This document shows positions 25,735-35,274 of a stretch of 64,000 nt of DNA, one piece after another. Positions within the stretch are counted from its first letter, which is position 1. Each line of letters opens with the position of its first letter. Position numbers and translations under genes: made by a program. The notes beneath the pieces were generated by a model. That model was given only the letters and a program-made list of their open reading frames with translations, searched no databases and was not told the DNA's origin. The DNA is taken from the NCBI RefSeq assembly GCF_042677045.1, contig NZ_JBHTIH010000003.1, forward strand, positions 434,001-498,000, given 5' to 3'. This DNA is from Lysobacter_K koreensis (GTDB lineage: Bacteria; Pseudomonadota; Gammaproteobacteria; Xanthomonadales; Xanthomonadaceae).

Positions 25735-27206
25735 CCCGCTCCATGCCACTGGCCCAGCTGCTGCCCGACGTGACCGGGATTCCCGCCGACCTGCTGATCG
25801 GCGGCCTGGTGCAGGACAGCCGCGAGTTGCGTGCCGGCGATGCGTTCGTCGCGATCGGCGGCTTCGGCGTGCACGGGCTCAAGTTCGTCGAGCAGGCGCG
25901 TGCGGCCGGTGCCAGCGCGATCCTGTTCGAGGCGCCGGCGCCCGCCGATGCGCCGGCGCCCGCCGATGCGATCGCGGTACCGAAGCTGCGCGCGCGTTTG
26001 GGCGAACTGGCCGACCGCTTCCACGACCGCGTCAGCGCGGCGATGACCGTGGTCGGCGTGACCGGCACCAACGGCAAGACCTCCACCGTGCAACTGCTGG
26101 CGCAAGCGTGGAGCCTGCGCGGGACCTGCAGCGGCACCATCGGCACGCTCGGCGCCGGTCTGTACGGACACACCGTGCCGACCGGTTTCACCACCCCGCT
26201 GGTGCTGCGCCTGCACGCGCTGCTCGCCCAATTGCACGAGGCCGGCGCGCAGGCGGTGGCGATGGAAGTCAGCTCGCACGCGCTCGACCAGGGCCGCGTG
26301 GATGGCGTGCATTTCGACATCGCGCTGTTCACCAACCTCACCCGCGACCACCTCGACTACCACGGCGACATGGCCGGCTACGGCGCGGCCAAGGCGCGCC
26401 TGTTCGCGTGGCCGGGACTGAAGGCGGCGGCCATCAACCTCGATGACGACTACGGCCGCCAGCTGCACGCCGCGCTGCCGGCCTCGCTGCGCGCGATCGG
26501 CTTGTCGTCGCGCGGCCACGCCGACGCGACGCTGCGCGCCGAGGCACTGCGCCTGGACAGCAACGGCATTGGTTTCGTGCTGCGTGTGGGCGAGGAAACC
26601 CACCCGGTGCAGTCGCCGCTGCTCGGCCGCTTCAACGTCGACAACCTGCTCGCGGTCGCCGGCGCGCTGCACGCGCTGGGCGACGCGCCGGAACAAATCG
26701 CCGCGACGCTGTCGCAGCTGCAGCCGATCCACGGCCGTATGAACCGCCTGGGTGGCAACGGCCGCCAGCCGTTGGTGGTGATCGACTACGCCCATACCCC
26801 CGACGCGCTCGAGCAGGCGCTGGCCTCGCTGCGCGCGCACGCCCAGGCGCGGTTGATCTGCGTGTTCGGCTGCGGTGGCGAGCGCGACCGCGGCAAGCGG
26901 CCGCAGATGGCGGCGATCGCCGAAGCGGGCGCCGACCTGGTGATCGTCACCGACGACAACCCGCGCGCCGAGGATGGCGACGCGATCGTGGCCGAGATCC
27001 TGGCCGGGTTCGCCGATGCCAGCGCCGTGATCGTGCAGCGCGACCGCGCCGCCGCGATCGCGCGCGCGATCGGCGAAGCGGGCGCCGAGGACATCGTGCT
27101 GATCGCCGGCAAGGGCCACGAGCCGTACCAGGAGATCGATGGCGTGCAGCACCCGTTCGACGATACCCAGGTCGCGCGCACCAACCTGGAGGCGAGGGAA
27201 GCATGA
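25731..27206 (+). CDS. murE: UDP-MurNAc-L-Ala-D-Glu:meso-diaminopimelate ligase
   Basis: Adds the third amino acid of the stem peptide. It has 491 residues from the ATG at 25731, which overlaps the ftsI stop. ATP site VGVTGTNGKTSTVQLLAQ; AMEVSSHALDQGR; DNPRAED marks specificity for meso-diaminopimelate. Near residues 68-79 an 18-base tandem duplication (25932-25967) encodes APADAPAPADA in a surface loop. The long frame upstream of the start is an artefact inside ftsI. Confidence 0.96.
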   Translation: MTRSMPLAQLLPDVTGIPADLLIGGLVQDSRELRAGDAFVAIGGFGVHGLKFVEQARAAGASAILFEAPAPADAPAPADAIAVPKLRARLGELADRFHDRVSAAMTVVGVTGTNGKTSTVQLLAQAWSLRGTCSGTIGTLGAGLYGHTVPTGFTTPLVLRLHALLAQLHEAGAQAVAMEVSSHALDQGRVDGVHFDIALFTNLTRDHLDYHGDMAGYGAAKARLFAWPGLKAAAINLDDDYGRQLHAALPASLRAIGLSSRGHADATLRAEALRLDSNGIGFVLRVGEETHPVQSPLLGRFNVDNLLAVAGALHALGDAPEQIAATLSQLQPIHGRMNRLGGNGRQPLVVIDYAHTPDALEQALASLRAHAQARLICVFGCGGERDRGKRPQMAAIAEAGADLVIVTDDNPRAEDGDAIVAEILAGFADASAVIVQRDRAAAIARAIGEAGAEDIVLIAGKGHEPYQEIDGVQHPFDDTQVARTNLEAREA

Positions 27207-28615
27207 AGGCGCTTTCGCTCTCCGAGATCGCGCGCCTGACTGGCGGCCGCCTGCACGGCGCCGACGCGACGGTCTCTGCCATCGCCACCGACACCCGCGC
27301 GCTGGCGAACCCCGGCGGCGCGTTGTTCGTCGCGCTCAAGGGCGAGCGCTTCGATGGCCACGACCATGTCGCCGCCGCTGCCGCTGCCGGCGTCGCCGCG
27401 GCGCTGGTGTCGCGGCCGCTGGACGTCGCGATCGCGCAGGTCGTGGTCGCCGACACCCAGCGCGCGCTGGCCGACCTCGCCGCCGCGGTGCAGCGCGGGC
27501 GCGCCGGCAAGGCCGTCGCGATCACCGGCAGCAACGGCAAGACCAGCGTCAAGGCGCTGCTGCTGGCGATCCTGCAGCGCGCCGCCGAACTGGCCGGCAC
27601 GGTCGTGTACGCGACCCCGGGCAACCGCAACAACGAGATCGGCCTGCCGTTGGCGGTGCTCGATGCGCCCGAGGACGCGCAGTTCGCGATCTACGAGATG
27701 GGCACCGGTGCGCCGGGCGACATCGCCTACCTGACTGGAGTCGTGCGCCCCGACGTGGCGGTGGTCAACAACGTCGCGCCCGCGCACCTGGAGCGCATGG
27801 GCAGCCTGCTCGGCATCGCCGACACCAAGGCCGCGGTCTACGACGCGTTGCCGGCCGACGGCGTGGCGGTGATCAACGCCGACGACGCGTTCGCACCGTA
27901 TTTCGCCGAACGCGCGCACGGCCGCCGCCTGATCCGGTTCGGGCTCGATGGCGGCGCCGACGTCAGCGCGCGCGCGATAGAACCGACCGACGATGGCTCG
28001 CGCTTCATCCTGGTCACCCCGCTCGGCGAGGCTCCGGTCGCGCTGCCGATGCCCGGTCGCCACAACGTCCGCAACGCGCTCGCGGCGGCCTCGCTCGCGC
28101 TCGGCCTGGACCTGCCGCTGGACGTGATCGCGCACGGCCTGAGCCGCGTGCAGCCGGTCGCCGGCCGCCTGGTCGCGCAGCGCCTGGGCAATGGCGCGGT
28201 GCTGGTCGACGACAGCTACAACGCCAACCCCGGCTCGCTGGCGGCGGCGATCGACACCCTGGCCGAAGCCGCGCGCGCCGAGGCGGGGGAGGGCTGGCTG
28301 GTGCTCGGCGACATGCGCGAACTCGGCGACGACGCCGCCGCGATGCACGCCGAAGCCGGGCGGCGCGCGAAGGCGGCCGGCATCGCCCGTCTGTACACGC
28401 TCGGCGCGCTCAGCGCGGCCGCGGCGCAGGCGTTCGGCGAGGGTGCGACGCACCACGGCAACCACGACGCATTGGCGCAGGCGCTGCAGAACGAACTGCG
28501 CGCCGGCGTGCGCGTGCTGGTCAAGGGATCGCGTGGCAGTGCCATGGATCGAATCGTCCGCGCGCTGCTCGACGCCGCGCCGGCCACCGGGAAAGGGGAC
28601 ACCGATGCTGCTTGA
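27203..28615 (+). CDS. murF: UDP-MurNAc-tripeptide:D-Ala-D-Ala ligase
   Basis: Adds D-Ala-D-Ala to finish the UDP-MurNAc-pentapeptide. It has 470 residues. The N-terminal substrate domain has IATDTRALANPGGALFVALKG. The ATP site is VAITGSNGKTSVKALLLAIL. The rest of the Mur ligase centre shows PGNRNNEIGLPLAVL, VVNNVAPAHLERMGS and VDDSYNANPGSL. It overlaps murE by four bases and mraY by eleven. D-Ala-D-Ala comes from Ddl encoded later in the cluster. Confidence 0.96.
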   Translation: MKALSLSEIARLTGGRLHGADATVSAIATDTRALANPGGALFVALKGERFDGHDHVAAAAAAGVAAALVSRPLDVAIAQVVVADTQRALADLAAAVQRGRAGKAVAITGSNGKTSVKALLLAILQRAAELAGTVVYATPGNRNNEIGLPLAVLDAPEDAQFAIYEMGTGAPGDIAYLTGVVRPDVAVVNNVAPAHLERMGSLLGIADTKAAVYDALPADGVAVINADDAFAPYFAERAHGRRLIRFGLDGGADVSARAIEPTDDGSRFILVTPLGEAPVALPMPGRHNVRNALAAASLALGLDLPLDVIAHGLSRVQPVAGRLVAQRLGNGAVLVDDSYNANPGSLAAAIDTLAEAARAEAGEGWLVLGDMRELGDDAAAMHAEAGRRAKAAGIARLYTLGALSAAAAQAFGEGATHHGNHDALAQALQNELRAGVRVLVKGSRGSAMDRIVRALLDAAPATGKGDTDAA

Positions 28616-29690
28616 ACTGACCCGCTGGCTAGAGAACCTGCAGAGCCTGTTCGGCCTGTTCGGCTACCTCACGTTCCGCGGCATCCTCAGCGCGTTGACC
28701 GCGCTCGCGCTGTCGCTGTGGTGGGGACCGGCGGTGATCCGCCGCCTCGGCCAGCTCAAGGGCGGCCAGCCGATCCGCAAGGACGGCCCGGAATCGCACT
28801 TCTCCAAGGCCGGCACGCCGACCATGGGTGGCGCGCTGATCCTGATCACGGTGCTCGCCTCGGTGCTGCTGTGGGGCGACCTGCGCAACCGCTACGTGTG
28901 GCTGGTGCTGGCGGTGATGGTCGCGTTCGGCGCGATCGGCTGGTACGACGACTGGCTGAAGATCGTGCGTCGCGATCCCAATGGCATGAAGTCGCGCTGG
29001 AAGTACGCACTGCAGTCGATCTTCGGCCTGGCCGCCGGCGTGTTCCTGTACCTGACCGCCGACGTGCCGGCCGCGACCACCTTCTACATCCCGTTCTTCA
29101 AGGCGATCGCGCTGCCGCTGGTGAGCATCAGCTTCGTGGCGATCGCGTACTTCTGGATCGTCGGCTTCTCCAACGCGGTCAACCTCACCGACGGCCTCGA
29201 CGGCCTGGCGATCATGCCCACGGTGCTGGTCGCCTGCGCGCTGGGCGTGTTCGCCTACGCCTCGGGCAATGCGGTGTTCTCCGAGTACCTGCAGATCCCG
29301 CAGGTGCCCGGCGCCGGCGAGCTGGTGATCATCTGCGCCGCGATCGCCGGCGCGGGGCTGGGCTTCCTGTGGTTCAACACCTACCCGGCGATGGTGTTCA
29401 TGGGCGACATCGGCGCGCTTGCGCTCGGCGCGGTGCTGGGCTGCATCGCGGTGATCGTGCGCCAGGAGCTGGTGCTGGTGATCATGGGCGGCATCTTCGT
29501 GGTCGAAACGCTGTCGGTGATGATCCAGGTCGCGTCGTTCAAGCTCACCGGCAAGCGCGTGTTCCGGATGGCGCCGATCCACCACCATTTCGAACTCAAG
29601 GGCTGGCCCGAGCCGCGCGTGATCGTGCGCTTCTGGATCATCTCGGTGGTGCTGGTGCTGGTCGGCCTGGCGACGTTGAAGATCCGCTGA
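28605..29690 (+). CDS. mraY: Phospho-MurNAc-pentapeptide transferase MraY
   Basis: Integral membrane enzyme that moves phospho-MurNAc-pentapeptide onto undecaprenyl phosphate, giving lipid I. It has 361 residues and about ten membrane helices. KAGTPTMGGALIL, WYDDWLKI (the Asp pair), NLTDGLDGLA and MAPIHHHFELKGW are the catalytic and magnesium-site loops. The ATG at 28605 lies inside the end of murF. The stop overlaps the start of ftsW (TGATG). murD, which often follows mraY, is absent. Confidence 0.97.
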   Translation: MLLELTRWLENLQSLFGLFGYLTFRGILSALTALALSLWWGPAVIRRLGQLKGGQPIRKDGPESHFSKAGTPTMGGALILITVLASVLLWGDLRNRYVWLVLAVMVAFGAIGWYDDWLKIVRRDPNGMKSRWKYALQSIFGLAAGVFLYLTADVPAATTFYIPFFKAIALPLVSISFVAIAYFWIVGFSNAVNLTDGLDGLAIMPTVLVACALGVFAYASGNAVFSEYLQIPQVPGAGELVIICAAIAGAGLGFLWFNTYPAMVFMGDIGALALGAVLGCIAVIVRQELVLVIMGGIFVVETLSVMIQVASFKLTGKRVFRMAPIHHHFELKGWPEPRVIVRFWIISVVLVLVGLATLKIR

Positions 29691-31009
29691 TGACCGACGC
29701 CTACGCCCCTCGCCAAGCCACCCGCCTCGACGCCATCCCCGGGCGCTTCGACCCGTGGCTGCTGGGCGTGTCGTGCGCGCTGGCGTGCCTGGGCGTGGTG
29801 ATGGTCGGCTCGGCCGGGGTGGGCGTGGCCGAGCGCCACGAGGTCGGGCCGCTGTACTTCCTGAGCCGGCACATCGTGTTCCTCGCGATCGGCGCGGCGT
29901 TGGCGGTATGGGCGATGCGCACCGAGCTCAAGGGCATCGAGCAGCGCAGCCAGTGGCTGCTGCTGGCCTGCTTCGTGATGCTGATCGCGGTGTTCGTGCC
30001 CGGGATCGGTCGCCAGCTCAACGGCGCGAATCGCTGGATCAACCTGGGCGTGTCGAACTTCCAGGCGGTCGAGGCGGTCAAGCTGATGTACATCGTCTGG
30101 CTGGCGAGCTACCTCAAGCGCTACAGCGAGGAAGTCGCGGCCAACTGGCCGGCCATGCTGAAGCCGCTCGGCGTGGCGGTGGCGCTAGTGGTGCTGCTGA
30201 TCCTGCAGCCGGACTTCGGCTCGCTCTCGCTGATCCTGGCGATCACCGCCGGCATGCTGGTGCTCGGCGGCGTCAACATGCCGCGCATGTTCGGGCCGGT
30301 GCTGGTCGGGCTGCCGGTGCTCGCGGTGATCGCGATCGCCGAGCCTTACCGCATGCGCCGCCTGACCTCGTTCGTCGACCCGTTCGCCGACCCGTTCGGC
30401 TCGGGCTACCAGTTGTCGAACGCGCTGATGGCGGTCGGCCGCGGCGAGTGGTTCGGCGTCGGCCTGGGCGCGTCGGTGCAGAAGCTGTCGTACCTGCCGG
30501 AGGCGCACACCGACTTCATCATGGCGGTGATCGCCGAGGAGCTCGGCTTCGTCGGCGTGTGCCTGGTGGTCGCCCTGTACGCCACCCTGGTCGGGCGCGC
30601 GTTCTGGATCGGCCTGCAGTGCGTCGAAATGCGCCGCCATTTCGCCGGCTACTGCGCGTTCGGCATCGCGTTGTGGATGGGCCTGCAAAGCTTCGTCTCG
30701 ATCGGGGTCAACCTCGGCCTGCTGCCGACCAAGGGCCTGACCCTGCCGCTGATTTCCTCGGGCGGTTCCAGCGTGCTGATGACCTGCGCCGCGCTCGGCC
30801 TGTTGCTGCGCGTGTCCTACGAACTGGAACGGGCGCAGCGGCAAGTCGCGCGCCTGCGTGGCGAGGCGATGCAGCCGTCGGCGGGCCACGTGCCGGCGAC
30901 CGCGCAACCGTTGCCGGCGACCGCGCCGTCGACCAAGTCCAGCGACGCCGCGCGCGGCACCAGCCGCCTGCGCCAGCGCGTCGAGCCGACACTCGGGAGG
31001 CTCGCATGA
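29690..31009 (+). CDS. ftsW: Septal peptidoglycan polymerase FtsW
   Basis: SEDS-family glycosyltransferase polymerising lipid II at the septum with FtsI. It has 439 residues and about ten membrane helices. GANRWINLGVSNFQAVEAVK, the periplasmic loop LTSFVDPFADPFGSGYQLSN, PEAHTDFIMAVIAEELGFVG (with the catalytic Asp region) and LPLISSGGSS are diagnostic. The cytosolic C-terminal tail of about 70 residues is rich in Ala, Pro and Arg. One-base overlap with mraY, four-base overlap with murG. Confidence 0.97.
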   Translation: MTDAYAPRQATRLDAIPGRFDPWLLGVSCALACLGVVMVGSAGVGVAERHEVGPLYFLSRHIVFLAIGAALAVWAMRTELKGIEQRSQWLLLACFVMLIAVFVPGIGRQLNGANRWINLGVSNFQAVEAVKLMYIVWLASYLKRYSEEVAANWPAMLKPLGVAVALVVLLILQPDFGSLSLILAITAGMLVLGGVNMPRMFGPVLVGLPVLAVIAIAEPYRMRRLTSFVDPFADPFGSGYQLSNALMAVGRGEWFGVGLGASVQKLSYLPEAHTDFIMAVIAEELGFVGVCLVVALYATLVGRAFWIGLQCVEMRRHFAGYCAFGIALWMGLQSFVSIGVNLGLLPTKGLTLPLISSGGSSVLMTCAALGLLLRVSYELERAQRQVARLRGEAMQPSAGHVPATAQPLPATAPSTKSSDAARGTSRLRQRVEPTLGRLA

Positions 31010-32097
31010 CCGCGGCTGTCGATACGCGCCCAGTGATGATCCTCGCCGGTGGCACCGGCGGCCACATCTTTCCCGGGCTGGCGGTCGCCAAGGCGCTGCA
31101 GGCGCGCGGCGTGCCGGTCACGTGGCTCGGCGCCGACGGCGCGATGGAAACCCGGCTGGTGCCTCAGCACGGCATCGCCATCGATACCATCGCGGTGCGC
31201 GGCGTGCGCGGCAAGGGCGTCGCGACCCTGCTCGGTGCGCCGTTCAAGGTATTCGCCGCGGTGCGCGCGGCGCGCCACGTGCTGCGCCAGCGCCGGCCGC
31301 GCGCGGTGGTCAGCTTCGGCGGCTTTGCCGCGGGCCCGGGCGGACTGGCCGCGCGCCTGGCCGGCGTGCCGCTGATCGTGCACGAGCAGAACCGCGCGCC
31401 GGGCATGACCAACCGCGTGCTCGCGCGCTTCGCCGGCCGTGTGCTGAGCGGCTTCCCGGGCAGCTTCGAACGCGAGGAAGTCGTCGGCAACCCGGTGCGC
31501 ACCGAGATCACCGCGATCGCGCCACCCGAGCAACGCTTCGCCGCACGCGACGGCGCGTTGCGCCTGCTCGTGCTCGGTGGCAGCCAGGGCGCGCGCGCGC
31601 TCAACGCGGCAGTGCCGCAAGCGCTGGCCACGCTGCGCGGCGCGCTGGCCTGCGAGGTGCGCCACCAGTGCGGCGAGAAGCTGCGCGACGACGCCCAGCG
31701 TGCGTACGCCCAGGCCGGCATCGAGGCCTCGGTCGAACCATTCATCGCCGACATGGCCGCCGCCTACGCGTGGGCCGACCTGGTGATCTGCCGCGCCGGC
31801 GCGCTGACCATCAGCGAACTGTGCGCGGCCGGCGTCGGCAGCGTGCTGGTGCCGTTCCCGGCGGCGGTGGACGACCACCAGACCAAGAACGCGCGCTACG
31901 TCGTCGATCGCGGCGCGGGCTTCCTGGTGCCCGAAGGCGAAGACCTCGCCCAGCGCCTGAGCGCCACGATCGAAATCCTCAACCAGCGCGCCGACCTGCT
32001 GCCGCTGGCGCAGGCCGCGCGCGGCCTCGCGCGCGCCGACGCCGCCGAACGCGTCGCCGCGATCGTCATCGAACAATTCCTGGAGTCGCGCGCATGA
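31006..32097 (+). CDS. murG: UDP-GlcNAc:lipid I N-acetylglucosaminyltransferase
   Basis: Makes lipid II on the inner face of the membrane. The 363-residue GT-B protein shows the Gly-rich loop AGGTGGHIFPGLAVAKAL near the start, SFGGFAAGPGG and HEQNRAPGMTNRVLA in the N-domain, and LGGSQGARALNAAVP and DLVICRAGALTISEL in the C-domain that binds UDP-GlcNAc. GGGAGG provides a strong ribosome site inside the end of ftsW. Overlaps ftsW and murC. Confidence 0.97.
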   Translation: MTAAVDTRPVMILAGGTGGHIFPGLAVAKALQARGVPVTWLGADGAMETRLVPQHGIAIDTIAVRGVRGKGVATLLGAPFKVFAAVRAARHVLRQRRPRAVVSFGGFAAGPGGLAARLAGVPLIVHEQNRAPGMTNRVLARFAGRVLSGFPGSFEREEVVGNPVRTEITAIAPPEQRFAARDGALRLLVLGGSQGARALNAAVPQALATLRGALACEVRHQCGEKLRDDAQRAYAQAGIEASVEPFIADMAAAYAWADLVICRAGALTISELCAAGVGSVLVPFPAAVDDHQTKNARYVVDRGAGFLVPEGEDLAQRLSATIEILNQRADLLPLAQAARGLARADAAERVAAIVIEQFLESRA

Positions 32098-33551
32098 GCA
32101 CCTCCCTGCGCCGCCGCCTGCAGCACAGCGGCGACCTCGCCAAGGCCTTCCCGCGCGTGCACTTCGTCGGCATCGGCGGGGTCGGCATGAGCGGCATCGC
32201 CGAAGTCATGTGCACGCTGGGCTACCAGGTGTCGGGCTCGGACAACGCCGACAACGCGGTCACGCGGAGGCTGGCCTCGCTCGGCGTCAGCGTGCAGCGC
32301 GGCCATGCCGCGGCGAACGTGCTGGGCACCGATTGCGTGGTCGCGTCGAGCGCGATCAAGGCCGACAACCCGGAGCTGATGGAAGCGCGCGCGCAGCGCA
32401 TCCCGATCGTGCCGCGCGCCGAGATGCTGGCCGAGCTGATGCGCTTCCGCCGCGGCATCGCGGTCGCCGGCACCCACGGCAAGACCACCACCACGTCGCT
32501 GCTGGCCAGCGTGCTCGGCGAGGCCGGGCTCGACCCGACCTTCGTGATCGGCGGCCAGCTGCTCGCCGCCGGCGCCAACGCGCGCCTGGGCGGCGGCCAG
32601 TGGCTGGTGGCCGAGGCCGACGAGAGCGACGGCAGCTTCCTGCGCTTGAACCCGCAGATCGCGATCGTCACCAACATCGACGCCGACCACCTCGAGAACT
32701 ACGGCGGCGACTTCGCCAACGTCCAGGCCGCGTTCGACGAGTTCCTGCACCGGCTGCCGTTCTACGGGCTGGCGGTGCTGTGCATCGACGACGCCGAGGT
32801 CGCGGCGCTGGCCGCCAAGACCTCGCGCCACGTGATGACCTATGGCTTCTCCGAACACGCCGACGTGCGCGCCGAAGAGGTCAGCCAGACCGGCGGCCGC
32901 ATGCGCTTCAGCCTGTGCCTGCCCGATGGAACCCGCTGCCCGGTGATGCTGGCGCTGCCCGGCCGCCACAACGTGCAGAACGCGCTGGCCGCCGCCGCGG
33001 TGGCCTGGCAGCTGGGCGTCGAGCCGGCGGTGATCGCGCACGCGCTCGAAGGCTTCGCCGGCATCGGCCGCCGCTTCAACCTGCTTGCGCAGGTGCCGGT
33101 GACAGGTGGCGTGGTGACCGTGGTCGACGACTACGGCCACCACCCCAAGGAACTGGAGGCGGTGTTCGCCGCCGCGCGAGGTGGCTGGCCGGACAAGCGC
33201 CTGGTGGTTGCGTTCCAGCCGCACCGCTACAGCCGCACCCGCGACCTGTTCGACGAGTTCGCCGCGGTGCTGTCCAGCGTCGACGCGCTGGTGCTGACCG
33301 AGGTCTACCCGGCCGGTGAAGCGCCGATCGCCGGCGCCGACGCCAAGGCGCTGGCGCGCGCGATCCGCGCGCGCGGCCGCATCGACCCGGTCGTGGTCGG
33401 CGGCGCCGCCGACCTATCCAGCGTGCTGCCCGACGTGCTGCATGCCGACGACCTGCTGCTGCTGATGGGCGCGGGCGACATCGGTCACGCCGCGCAGCAG
33501 ATCGCCAAGAGTGGCTTCGTCAAAGCAACCTCCCAGGGAGAAACCCAGTGA
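32094..33551 (+). CDS. murC: UDP-N-acetylmuramate:L-alanine ligase
   Basis: First amino-acid ligase of stem-peptide synthesis. It has 485 residues. The start HFVGIGGVGMSGIAEVM is the nucleotide-sugar loop; AVAGTHGKTTTTSLLASVL is the ATP site; VAEADESDGSFL and NIDADHLENY are central; VDDYGHHPKELEAV and FQPHRYSRTRDL lie in the C-domain. murB, which normally makes its substrate, is not found next to it. It ends in a GTGA overlap with ddl. Confidence 0.97.
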   Translation: MSTSLRRRLQHSGDLAKAFPRVHFVGIGGVGMSGIAEVMCTLGYQVSGSDNADNAVTRRLASLGVSVQRGHAAANVLGTDCVVASSAIKADNPELMEARAQRIPIVPRAEMLAELMRFRRGIAVAGTHGKTTTTSLLASVLGEAGLDPTFVIGGQLLAAGANARLGGGQWLVAEADESDGSFLRLNPQIAIVTNIDADHLENYGGDFANVQAAFDEFLHRLPFYGLAVLCIDDAEVAALAAKTSRHVMTYGFSEHADVRAEEVSQTGGRMRFSLCLPDGTRCPVMLALPGRHNVQNALAAAAVAWQLGVEPAVIAHALEGFAGIGRRFNLLAQVPVTGGVVTVVDDYGHHPKELEAVFAAARGGWPDKRLVVAFQPHRYSRTRDLFDEFAAVLSSVDALVLTEVYPAGEAPIAGADAKALARAIRARGRIDPVVVGGAADLSSVLPDVLHADDLLLLMGAGDIGHAAQQIAKSGFVKATSQGETQ

Positions 33552-34537
33552 CCGTGCAGTTCGCGCCGCCACGCACCAGCGACCCGGCCGTGTTCGGCCG
33601 CGTCGCCGTGCTGATGGGCGGCACTAGCGCCGAGCGCGAGGTGTCGCTCGATTCCGGCAGCGCCGTGCTCGAGGCGCTGCGCGCGCGCGGCGTCGACGCG
33701 TTCGCGGTCGACGGCATCCCGGCGCTGATCGAGCAGATCCGCGCTGGCGGCGTCGATCGTGTCTTCAACATCCTCCACGGCAACAAGGGCGGTGGCGAGG
33801 ACGGCGTGCTGCAGGGCCTGCTCGAGGCGCTCGGCGTGCCCTACACCGGCTCGGACGTGCTCGGCTCGGCGCTGAGCATGGACAAGATCCGCACCAAGCA
33901 GGTGTGGCTCGCGAGCGGCCTGCCGACGCCACGCTACGTGCGCCTCGCGCCGGGTAGCGATGTACACGCCGCCGCGCGCGAACTCGGCCTGCCGGTATTC
34001 ATCAAACCGTCGAGCGAAGGCTCCAGCGTCGGCGTGTCGCGCGTGCTCGATGATGCCGACCTCGACGGTGCGGTCGAACTGGCCGCGCGTTACCCCGGCG
34101 AGATGCTGATGGAGCAGCTGGTGGTTGGCGACGAGCTCTCCGTGCCGGTGCTCGCCAGTCGCGACGGCCACGTCGCGCTGCCTTCTACCCGCATCGTTCC
34201 CAAGGGCGAGTGGTACGACTACCACGCCAAGTACATCGCCGACGACACCCAGTACCTGTGTCCCGGCTACGAGGGCGCCGACGAGGACGAAATCCGCCAG
34301 CTCGCGCTCGCCGCCTTCATCGCCGCCGGTTGCCGCGGCTGGGGCCGCGTCGACATCCTGCGCGACCGCGCCAGTGGCCAGTTCCATCTGCTCGAAATCA
34401 ACACCGCCCCGGGCATGACCAGCCACTCGCTGATGCCCAAGGCCGCGCGCCAGGTCGGCATCGAGTTCGAGGAGCTGTGCTGGCGCGTGCTCGAGTCGTC
34501 GCTGCCCGAATCCACTGTGGGAGACGTGCAGCCGTGA
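33548..34537 (+). CDS. ddl: D-alanine:D-alanine ligase
   Basis: Makes the D-Ala-D-Ala dipeptide used by MurF. The 329-residue ATP-grasp enzyme starts with a GTG overlapping murC. VLMGGTSAEREVSLDSGS is the N-terminal signature; HGNKGGGEDGVLQGLLE, FIKPSSEGSSVGVSRV (ATP) and RVDILRD with FHLLEINTAPGMTSHS (magnesium ligands) are all present. The residues around PYTGSDVLGSALSMDK fit a D-Ala-D-Ala rather than a D-Ala-D-lactate enzyme. Confidence 0.97.
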   Translation: MTVQFAPPRTSDPAVFGRVAVLMGGTSAEREVSLDSGSAVLEALRARGVDAFAVDGIPALIEQIRAGGVDRVFNILHGNKGGGEDGVLQGLLEALGVPYTGSDVLGSALSMDKIRTKQVWLASGLPTPRYVRLAPGSDVHAAARELGLPVFIKPSSEGSSVGVSRVLDDADLDGAVELAARYPGEMLMEQLVVGDELSVPVLASRDGHVALPSTRIVPKGEWYDYHAKYIADDTQYLCPGYEGADEDEIRQLALAAFIAAGCRGWGRVDILRDRASGQFHLLEINTAPGMTSHSLMPKAARQVGIEFEELCWRVLESSLPESTVGDVQP

Positions 34538-35274
34538 ACGCGATGCTGCGCCTTGTCGCCTGGCTGCTAGCACTCGTGCTGGTCGCGTTGCCGGTGGTGG
34601 CCGTGCTCAACGGCTGGGTCGGCAACGACCGCTGGCCGTTGAAGCGGTTGCGGGTGACGGGCGAGTTCGCGCAGGTCGACGAAGCGCGGTTGCGCGAGAC
34701 GCTGCTGCCGTTCGCGCGCCGCGGCTTCTTCGCGGTGGACCTGGAGGCGGCGCAGGCCGCGGTCGCCAGGCTGCCCTGGGTCGAGACGGCCGAGGTGCGC
34801 AAGCGCTGGCCCGACGTGCTCGAAGTGCGCGTGGTCGAACACCGCCCGTTCGCGCGTTGGGGCGATGATCGCCTGCTGTCCGAGCACGGCCGCCTGTTTT
34901 CCAACCACGGCGTCGACGTCCCCAAGGGCCTGCCGCGCTTCGCCGGCCCGGAGACGCGGGTGGCCGACGTCGTCGCGCTCTACAACGAGTCGCGCGCGCT
35001 GTTCACGCCGATCGGCATGGACGTGCACGCCGTTCAACTCGACCCGCGCGGCAGCTGGTCGATCGCGCTGGGCAACGGCGCGCAGGTGGTCATCGGCCGC
35101 AGCGAGGCACGCGCGCGGCTGGGTCGTTTCGTGCGCCTGATGCCGCAGCTGCTGGCGCAGCAAACCCAGCAGCTGGCGCGCGCGGACCTGCGCTACACCA
35201 ACGGTTTTTCGCTGTCTTGGAAGCCGCTCCCGGCGCCCGCGGCGGCATCGCAGCAAATGCAAGGAAAGTCATGA
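34534..35274 (+). CDS. ftsQ: Cell division protein FtsQ
   Basis: A bitopic divisome protein linking early and late division proteins through FtsL-FtsB. The 246-residue protein starts at a GTG overlapping ddl (GTGA). A short cytosolic end is followed by one membrane helix (about 6-27). The POTRA domain follows (WPLKRLRVTGEFAQVDEARL) and then the beta domain (VRKRWPDVLEVRVVEHRPFA, LSEHGRLFS). It lacks the long cytosolic N-terminus seen in some homologues. Coupled to ftsA by ATGA. Confidence 0.95.
   Translation: MNAMLRLVAWLLALVLVALPVVAVLNGWVGNDRWPLKRLRVTGEFAQVDEARLRETLLPFARRGFFAVDLEAAQAAVARLPWVETAEVRKRWPDVLEVRVVEHRPFARWGDDRLLSEHGRLFSNHGVDVPKGLPRFAGPETRVADVVALYNESRALFTPIGMDVHAVQLDPRGSWSIALGNGAQVVIGRSEARARLGRFVRLMPQLLAQQTQQLARADLRYTNGFSLSWKPLPAPAAASQQMQGKS

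Noticed and set aside
23389..25749. 786-codon minus-strand frame antisense to ftsL-ftsI
   Set aside because: Shadow of the plus-strand genes, whose active-site motifs are intact.
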